A stretch of 64,000 nt of DNA from Macrobrachium rosenbergii (Eukaryota; Arthropoda; Malacostraca; Decapoda; Palaemonidae), in NCBI RefSeq assembly GCF_040412425.1, contig NC_089753.1, positions 35,365,913-35,429,912 of the forward strand, read 5' to 3'. The stretch's first letter is position 1, and the number at the start of each line of letters is the position of its first letter. Positions 58,501 to 64,000 of this stretch are shown one piece after another. Position numbers and translations under genes: made by a program. The notes below the pieces were generated by a model. That model did no database searches and was not told the origin of the DNA. It saw nothing but the letters and a program-made list of their open reading frames with translations.

Positions 58501-59909
58501 ACCATTTACCAGAAGCTCCTGTATTACCAAATTTTTAAGGAACTACCATATATGATATAAAATTTAAATTTTACTGTGATCCCCTTAACTATTATAATTT
58601 GACTCATTAATAAATTTAGTTTTAATAAAACTTTTAATTACTGGTGTAAAATATTTAATACAATAAAAAATCAAGAAGTCTTTCAAGTTTCAAATTCAGT
58701 TTATTTTTAGAATCTGACTTTTACCTTTAGGCAACTTAATATGAGTGTATGAAGGAGCTTAGACCTGGCTGTTATTACACAGTGAAGGATTTAAATCTGG
58801 TGTTACACTTGTTCCAATGTTATAGATTTGTGTTTATTTGATCAGCATTAAAGTATTGTAAATTTGAACTAATATATATTTTTCTCTTCAGATAATTACA
58901 AAGCCATCAGATCTGTCTATGGACAAACAATTTTTGGATATAATTGTTACTGTTATAATCTACTACTAGGGCCATAAACACTTAATAGCATGTGACAATG
59001 TATTCAGCTAAGGTCACAGGAAAATAAAAGAAAGGAGTATCAAGCGCTTTTGTGTTATTTCCAACACATTTTCGATACAATGATAAAATCAGGGACGGTA
59101 ACTGCCATTTTGATGGAAAGACGCCTGAAAACATCCTTTTTGCCTCTATACTTATATATCATTGTCCCTTCTTTTGCTTTGTTCTCTCACTGTCCCACTT
59201 TGTATGTAAAAAGCACACACAGTTGTTGTGCCTGTTGAGTGGTGAAGGTGAGCTTAACGAAGGCCTTAAATTACCACCTAGTCTAAATTACGATATAGTC
59301 GTGAGTCTATATCCTCATATTTCACATCATACTTACCAACATTACCCTTTTCATTTGTCTACATGTAACTCACAGTTCAAGTTGCCAAGATAAACTGTTT
59401 ATACTACAATACTGCTTTCTTCTACTTACTTTTCAAATCTCTTTCCTGGTCTTATGAGTCTGTTCTTCAATTTTTCTTTCCTTTTCCATAACACATATTT
59501 ACTTTTTCAAAGTCATTACTTATACATTAATATATCAATGTAATGCTAACAGAATTCAAAATGTACACAACCTAAAAATTTAATGCAAATTAAAGTAACC
59601 TATACTTTTCAATGTGGAATATAAAATGACAATGGTTATGACAACCAGCGCTTATATCGGTAATATGATGCACAAACTCATGATGGTTTCTGTGAGAACA
59701 GAACTTTCATCATACAGTATAAAATTTCACAAAGCTATTCTCTCACCTTGACATATGAAGGAATATACATTAGAGACTTGAAGTGTTCAACTTTTTCATG
59801 AAATCTAACATCATTGCTGATACTTCCATCATCCATGACATCTCCTAAGAATATAATTATATCTGGCTTAGTTCTCCATACAGCTAAATGGAAGCCCCTA
59901 CTGACAAAC
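52319..59909 (-). CDS. MPPE1: Metallophosphoesterase 1 / PGAP5-like, 3' five exons (partial)
   Basis: Minus-strand exons 59909-59747, 56735-56598, 56131-56015, 55317-55089 (or -55062) and 52521-52319 join in phase for 282 residues plus stop (291 with the longer fourth exon). Calcineurin-type metal motifs are present: FLGDVMDDGS, VPGDNDIGGEG (GNHD-like), LLSHIPLLP and FSGHEHDSFHF. A C-terminal membrane segment (MYVMCIAAALFLILPNIFMW) and a short Cys/Lys tail follow. This fits MPPE1/PGAP5, an ER-Golgi membrane enzyme that removes ethanolamine phosphate from the second mannose of GPI anchors. The first metal motif and N-terminal membrane segment, about 100 residues, must be on exons not found before position 64000. 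The tail lacks an obvious KKXX signal. Family call firm by motif; PGAP5 orthology inferred. Confidence 0.85.
52602..53325. repeat. Three copies of a 100-bp repeat, two direct and one inverted
   Basis: Copies at about 52602-52705, 53043-53140 (inverted) and 53215-53325. Shared: GAAATTTATTATATCATCTA on one side, and CAAGCTAAATGCCACTGAAA with CAGCAACTG on the other. An (ATA)n tract abuts the middle copy (53014-53042). Lies in the last intron of the MPPE1-like gene. Family unknown. Confidence 0.65.
52850..52891. repeat. 18-bp arm hairpin
   Basis: CATAGATGGAGAGGTAAA, a 6-nt loop, then TTTACCTCTCCACCTATG: 17 of 18 positions pair. The core GGAGAGGTAA also occurs in the terminal repeat of the 61-63 kb element. 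Confidence 0.7.
53883..54120 (+). mobile_element. DIRS-like tyrosine recombinase fragment
   Basis: The open frame reads WLGQTTFTSFYLRDVAHRSL, the C-terminal part of a DIRS/Ngaro-type recombinase, and aligns with 46.3-46.4 kb (TTTACCTCAGTTTACTTTGG there). It lies in antisense orientation inside the last intron of the MPPE1-like gene. Sequence after it, to about 54.59 kb, may be element tail. Confidence 0.55.
54597..54912. mobile_element. MITE with about 45-bp inverted ends
   Basis: Left end AACTTTTTAAATTAATCTGT then ATTTTTCACAGCTAAC; right end GTTTCTTAGCTATGAAAAAT then ACAAATTAATTTTAAAACTT. They are reverse complements with few mismatches. Just inside sit GCAGTCTTAACATT and its inverse AATGTTAAGACTGC. 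Another direct copy of the TCCTAATGTTAAGAC part lies outside at about 54555. No ORF. Confidence 0.65.
55053..55105 (-). repeat. 27-bp tandem duplication over a splice donor
   Basis: Two copies of TGAACTTACCTATGACAGCA followed by AATCCAC (the second ends AATCCAT) on the plus strand. Each copy contains, on the minus strand, CATAG/GTAAGTTC, so the exon has two equivalent donors at 55088 and 55061. Confidence 0.9.
55062..55317 (-). CDS. MPPE1: MPPE1-like exon with GHXH motif, two donors
   Basis: KISRYHPSFIFSGHEHDSFH holds the last metal-binding motif. It continues through the beta-rich end of the domain (GNVWVFDYSGHKLHEVTVPT) to YGYGFAVIG. The short form ends at 55089. The long form to 55062 adds GKFSGFAVI (nine residues) in frame, with no stop. 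Both leave phase 1 for the last exon. Confidence 0.85.
56015..56131 (-). CDS. MPPE1: MPPE1-like exon with SHIPL motif
   Basis: 39 codons in phase 0: MRVMDDFDGMPNFPQEENRI, then RVLLSHIPLLPITRKIIKE. The His of SHIPL is the usual metal ligand. The donor GAG/GTATTA is weak. Confidence 0.87.
56494..56541. repeat. 22-bp tandem duplication
   Basis: GGAATCAGGACACTTAACC twice in a row with a 3-nt spacer, about 55 bp downstream (minus sense) of the donor of the GDNDIG exon. A small intronic duplication. Confidence 0.75.
56598..56735 (-). CDS. MPPE1: MPPE1-like exon with GDNDIGGEG motif
   Basis: 46 codons in phase 0: HTIYVPGDNDIGGEG, then PDKVTLHKVQRFYQEFNQSY and TVSYKFIDFTQ. GDND takes the place of GNHD in the general phosphoesterase motif. 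Acceptor TTGCAG, donor GTAAGTC. Confidence 0.9.
56736..59746 (-). other. Intron of the MPPE1-like gene
   Basis: No exon fits between the two flanking phase-0 ends. It contains the degenerate repeat block at 58.16-58.48 kb. 57.5-58.1 kb is pyrimidine-rich with no recognised element. Confidence 0.6.
58160..58480. repeat. Degenerate repeat block (TTATCAGC / GGCGTTGG type)
   Basis: Many diverged repetitions of about 20-30 nt: GGTTATCGGCGTTTTGG, GGCGTTGGTAAGTGGTTTAT, GGCAAGCAATTTATCAGC, GCCGATAAGTGGTTTATTGG, CAGTTATCGGTGATTTTCAG. The open frame of 125 codons across it (57999-58376) is probably an artefact of repeats. Confidence 0.5.
59747..59909 (-). CDS. MPPE1: MPPE1-like exon with GDVMDD motif (most 5' found)
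   Basis: One base plus 54 codons: FVSRGFHLAVWRTKPDIIIF, then LGDVMDDGSISNDVRFHEKV and EHFKSLMYIPSYVK. LGDVMDDG is the second metal-binding motif. The acceptor CCTGTTTTCAG/G needs an upstream exon ending two bases into a codon. An ATG 23 bases upstream is intronic. Confidence 0.88.
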
Positions 59910-61213
59910 CTGAAAACAGGAAGAAAGGACATTAAATTTTACACTAGCAATCCACTATAAAACTCTTATTTATTTTCTTTAGAAACAAAAATTCCTTAAA
60001 ACACTGATCTTCGCCCTAAACAAAACAAAATAATTTATTTTTCAAATTATTAAAAAAGGAAAATGCAACATCCTTTTTGCAACTTATACCATACAATTAA
60101 AAATCCAAGATGTATTCATAGCAGAACAGACAACCCTTCTCACTATAGCTGCAGTTCCAGTGAGAGAGAGTGAGGGTTTTAACGCCAACAATAAGCCATG
60201 CACTTGCAACATTAATTGTAATCTAATTACTTCATCTAAAGTTAGGTTTTAAATACAATTAAAGGTCATTAAAGACTTTTTCTCAGTGAGAAAAGCAAAC
60301 CCAGTTTAAATGTAGACAACTCTGCCTTTAGCAGGGAATGGTTATCATTCAGTTTACATTTTTAAAAGAGTATTTTAATGATTACCTTTCAGAATTTTTT
60401 TTTACTTCGTATACATTTAATTTTTGATTTTCATAAAACCTACACATAGACGTATGTCCAAAGCTTTGCATATTTGACAACTGAATAAAGAATGAACATG
60501 TGTAGCTTCTGTGCTACAGTTCATTACCCAATTACAATACCCATCATCATCATCATCATCATCATAATAGTATTATTGATATTAATAATTTGATGCAGTG
60601 ATCTGGAGGAGAAATCATCGTTTAATTTGTGTTCTATACATTATACAGGAAAAATCAGAGTAAAACTGGTGTACACAAAATGATTAGATAATTCTTTAAA
60701 TATATATCATGCTGCGAGGTGTGTAAAGTATCAAAATGGTGTAATGGCTATGAAAATTACTGTCATATAAGAGATGAAAAAAAATTAGAAATTTAAAGGC
60801 TGTGACCATCTTAAAAAGAATTATAACTCCCATAGGACAGGAAAGGAAAAACAGACATCCATTTTATAAATCCTTCTGTGAAAGCTAAAATGTCACAAGC
60901 ATCTAAAACATAGTGACTTAGGGTCAAAGTTCTGCAAAGTGCAAACATGACATGGAAGCTCAAATCCTACTTGCATAAGCTGCGGACTCCACAAAGCCAA
61001 CTTTGCTTCACAACATACTTTTGGTGACAAAAATATGTATCTTCAATTCTTACATTAAGTACTGAAATTTGACTGACCAGGACAGTTATAAATAGTGAAT
61101 GTGCATCAATCATCTCATCTGGATTGACAGACATTCTTAAATTTCTGTGACTAATACAGTATTTCCTAAAGCCAAAGATGCACCTCGGCTGTAACTAAAA
61201 AAAAAAAATATAT
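59910..61213. other. Probable intron upstream of the MPPE1-like exon 59747-59909
   Basis: Searched on the minus strand for the first phosphoesterase motif and for donors in the right phase; none found. Contains a short (CAT)n at 60543-60564. Confidence 0.4.
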
Positions 61214-63671
61214 ATAAATACTTAATTTCAGATTTATTTTTTAAATACTTACCTCTCCATTATATAGCTTTTACTTCCATATCAGTGGTAATTAGACAGA
61301 CTGAAACAAAAAATGAGAACACTCGGTTTTCTATGAATATCCATCTTCTACTGTAGAGCTTTACTATTTTCAATTTTTCAATTTTTGTATTTAGCCCTCT
61401 GGACCTGAATTCCATAACCACCTAAGGTCCCTAGATGGAATCTGCTTGTATGCAATTTTATTTTAATTTTTATAATTTTTAATATTTTTTTACTATTACA
61501 GATATTCTCAATATTATTACTGTCATTACCATTACTATGAATACTATTTGTCCTACTTCTTCAGCAACTGTGTGGGTATTGTCATTTACCATTTTTTATC
61601 AGGTTATCTCATGTATTCAGATTGTGCGTATTGTCTCTACTTTGTGTGTTCCATGTACAGTGTAAGGCCTTGAGCCGAAATAAAATTTATTATTATTATT
61701 ATCATTAAACCACGGGGGAATTGAAAAAATGAAACAGTAGCTAACTGTTTACCGATAGAGACTCCTGCAACTGGAAAAGGAGTTGAAATACCCGAAACAG
61801 AATGTTGAGACTACTAATGGCAACCACCTGCCTACTTAAATGGAAGCTGAAATGATAGTGCATGCTGAGATTCTCTATAGGCAGGTGATAGCTGAGCAGG
61901 AGACACATGCAAAGGCGACAGGAGTACACAAAATAAGAGCGCAATCGATACACGAGCAAGCGAAAAGCATACAAGTGATAGGCGTACAGGCAACAGGCAC
62001 TCAGGCGTACAAGCCACAAGTGCAAAAGCAAGGGGCGCACAAGCCATAGGCGTGCATGCGATAGCACACAAGCCATAGGCGTGAATCCAATAGGCAAAAG
62101 CCGTATGTGCACAAGAGACAGGTGCATAAGCATGGGCGTGCATGCGAGAGGCATACAAGCCATAGACACACGCGATAGGCGCACAGGTCATGGGCGTGCA
62201 TGCTATAGGCACGGAAGGCATAGGCGCACATGCGATAGGCATACACTCCATAGACACGCAAGCGATAAGCGTATGGGTAAGTGATAGACATGCATGCACA
62301 AGAATGTGGCATTGTGGCAAAATGCGCAAATTCGCACTAGACGCATGCTAATGGTGCATAAAAACTGCGAGGTGCATAATCACCCTAGCTGAAAAAATCC
62401 AGAATACGTACACAGGAAAGCTGAAGACAGTCTAGGCCTCTCACTAGAACCTAACTGATACGTATTTATACTAGCCTCATACCGCAAGCAATCCTTAACT
62501 AAAGGGGATAAAAGCGAAACTTGATCAAAGCAAAAGTTAACTTTCCTTGACAAGGCAGCTTAAACCCCCTTAAATACTACCAAAAGACACGAAGCATCAC
62601 TGCTACCAAGCCGATCTGATACACTCAAATTGAAGAGAGAAAAACATTGGGAGACTTCTCTTATTCTTACCCGAGCAATCCTATCGGAGAACACATTCTG
62701 GTACCACTAATGCTGGACCTGGTGCCCTACCTGACTGAAAGTAGGAAGGGGACAATGGCACAGATCCGCATCGCTTTCTGACATGCCCTGGTTCCCTGTC
62801 ACTCTAAGCCACGAGGGAGAAAGACAGGACTTGCTAAGGACAAGACAAGAAAAGGCAGGGGCACTGACCCTTCCTCCAACATGGGAAACAACCCGAACTT
62901 ACCGAGACTCTCTGGAGGATAGCGCAGAAAAGAAAACACTAATGATAATAACAATAATAATATCCCATGAAACTTACAACAAGTGAACATAAAAAATTAC
63001 TCCATCCTATCTGCACTGATGGGAAGCTCATTTGGAGAAGCAGATCAAAGAGAAGCAGCAGAGGACCTAACCATTTAGTAACCAGTTACTAAACGGGGAA
63101 TCAGACAAGACATCCATCCCTTTACTTAAATCTTACAAGTATTATTCTCTATAGTTGTTTCTACAATCTAATAAGCTTTCTCCGTTCGCGATCAATTACT
63201 GCATTTTGTTCAATACGATTCATATAAATAGTAGTTATCGAAGCACAACTTTTCCCTCTGCAAAAACATATCATGAGGGTCAATAAAACTGGAATACTGT
63301 ACCTGTAATGCCTATGACAGCAACTCTAACCTTACAGGTTCTTACCAAACGAATATTAAAAAAATATAAGAACAAACCAACAGAAAACCGAGTCCAATCT
63401 ATTGAACTGCTACCGAACCCAGCGACAGAAACAGACTGACCAGCTAAGAGTGTTTGTACCTATTGGTCCCCCGGCAGGGGGGTGGGGGAAGATGGACAGA
63501 AGACGGATATTCATAGAAAACCAAGTGTGCTTGTTTTTTTTTTTTAATCTGTCGAACCACCACTGGTGCGGAAGTAAAAGTTATATAATGGAGAGGTAAG
63601 TTTCATTTTAATATGTAAATACAAATACTTAAGATTTATTTTTTAAAACTTACCTCTCCATTATATAGCTT
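61214..63671. mobile_element. 2.4-kb terminal-inverted-repeat element, non-autonomous
   Basis: Left terminal region from 61248: ACTTACCTCTCCATTATATA, GCTTTTACTTCCATATCAG, GTTTTCTATGAATATCC. The right region, read inverted from 63600, gives ACTTACCTCTCCATTATATA, ACTTTTACTTCCGCACCAG and GTTTTCTATGAATATCC, so the ends match over about 100 bp. A third, direct copy of the end lies just outside at 63627-63671. No transposase frame. The interior holds a LINE-like 3' tail (GGCCTTGAGCCGAAATAAA at about 61660) and a minisatellite. It may be a composite of two MITEs. A short relative lies at 20.4 kb. Confidence 0.65.
61900..62335. repeat. 12-nt minisatellite of alternating purine/pyrimidine type
   Basis: Degenerate units like GCGATAGGCGCACATG and CATAGGCGTGCATG, with a period of about 12. 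The period being a multiple of three, several frames stay open for 60-165 codons, for example a minus-strand frame with repeating PIACAPMP-type tetrads. These are not genes. Confidence 0.75.
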
Positions 63672-64000
63672 TTTTCAAGTTCCATGATTTCCATATCTAA
63701 TAAATTTGTCTGGAGTTGACACACCAGTCAAAAATGGATGGGGCTACAGCTGGTGTAGTATTTTAAGATTTTAATGGTATTGGGTGTAGGCTTATGCAAC
63801 ATCTTTTTTAATCAAAAAAACAAAAACTAACACCACAATAAGAATATTACAAATACAAAAAAACATTTTATTACAGATACACTTTTTAAAAATACCACAA
63901 AAATATGACTTCCTGAACTAGCAAAATAAAAATAGCATAAAGATTAAAATCCACACAATACAGATATTACAAAGAGGTAAAAACATTTTAATTTTCAAAG
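63672..64000. other. No gene seen at the right edge
   Basis: AT-rich sequence with short A and T runs. If the MPPE1-like gene continues, this is intron. Confidence 0.4.

Noticed and set aside
61832..62329. 165-codon minus-strand frame rich in Ala, Cys, Met, Pro
   Set aside because: A 12-nt minisatellite keeps several frames open; the repeat period explains it.

Overview
The window looks like nuclear DNA of a decapod crustacean. It is AT-rich, with introns of 1 to 6 kb, standard GT/AG splice sites, very many (CT), (AT), (CA), (AAT) and (GTAT) microsatellites, tRNA-derived SINEs, LINE tails, hAT-type and fold-back MITEs, and DIRS-like retroelement remains. The crustacean call is inferred from this repeat style and from the protein families. 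No species can be named from the sequence alone. There are no bacterial operons, CRISPR arrays or rRNA genes.

Three protein-coding genes are supported by exons whose reading phases fit together. (1) 10401-7605, minus strand: a two-exon gene for a 334-residue single-pass membrane protein of no family I recognise. (2) 16109-38855, plus strand: an eleven-exon gene for a 452-residue Tudor and KH domain protein (Tdrkh, called papi in Drosophila). It has an N-terminal membrane anchor, two KH domains with intact GXXG loops and one extended Tudor domain, so it is a predicted mitochondrial-surface piRNA biogenesis factor. (3) 59909-52319, minus strand: the last five exons of a metallophosphoesterase of the MPPE1/PGAP5 type (GPI-anchor remodelling). 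Its 5' exons lie beyond the right edge or were not found. A possible orphan terminal exon on the minus strand at 42744-42552 is weaker.

Layout. 1-7.3 kb is a repeat bed: microsatellites, a LINE tail split by a hAT MITE, a SINE nested in a SINE, AAT arrays alternating with palindromic elements, and an inverted pair of about 400 bp. 7.3-10.4 kb holds the membrane-protein gene. 10.4-16.1 kb is intergenic, with a hairpin element, a LINE tail, a SINE and a long CA/AT tract. 16.1-38.9 kb is the Tdrkh gene, whose introns carry several MITEs and a SINE. 38.9-41.7 kb is probably its 3' UTR. 41.7-52.3 kb is mostly empty apart from a DIRS-like reverse transcriptase/tyrosine recombinase remnant (44.2-46.5 kb) and a SINE. 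52.3-59.9 kb is the metallophosphoesterase gene. 60-64 kb is probably its upstream intron and holds a 2.4 kb terminal-inverted-repeat element with a 12-nt minisatellite.

The genes do not form a functional cluster. The most notable points are a 27-bp tandem duplication that gives the metallophosphoesterase two in-frame splice donors, the unrecognised membrane protein, and several fold-back repeat families.
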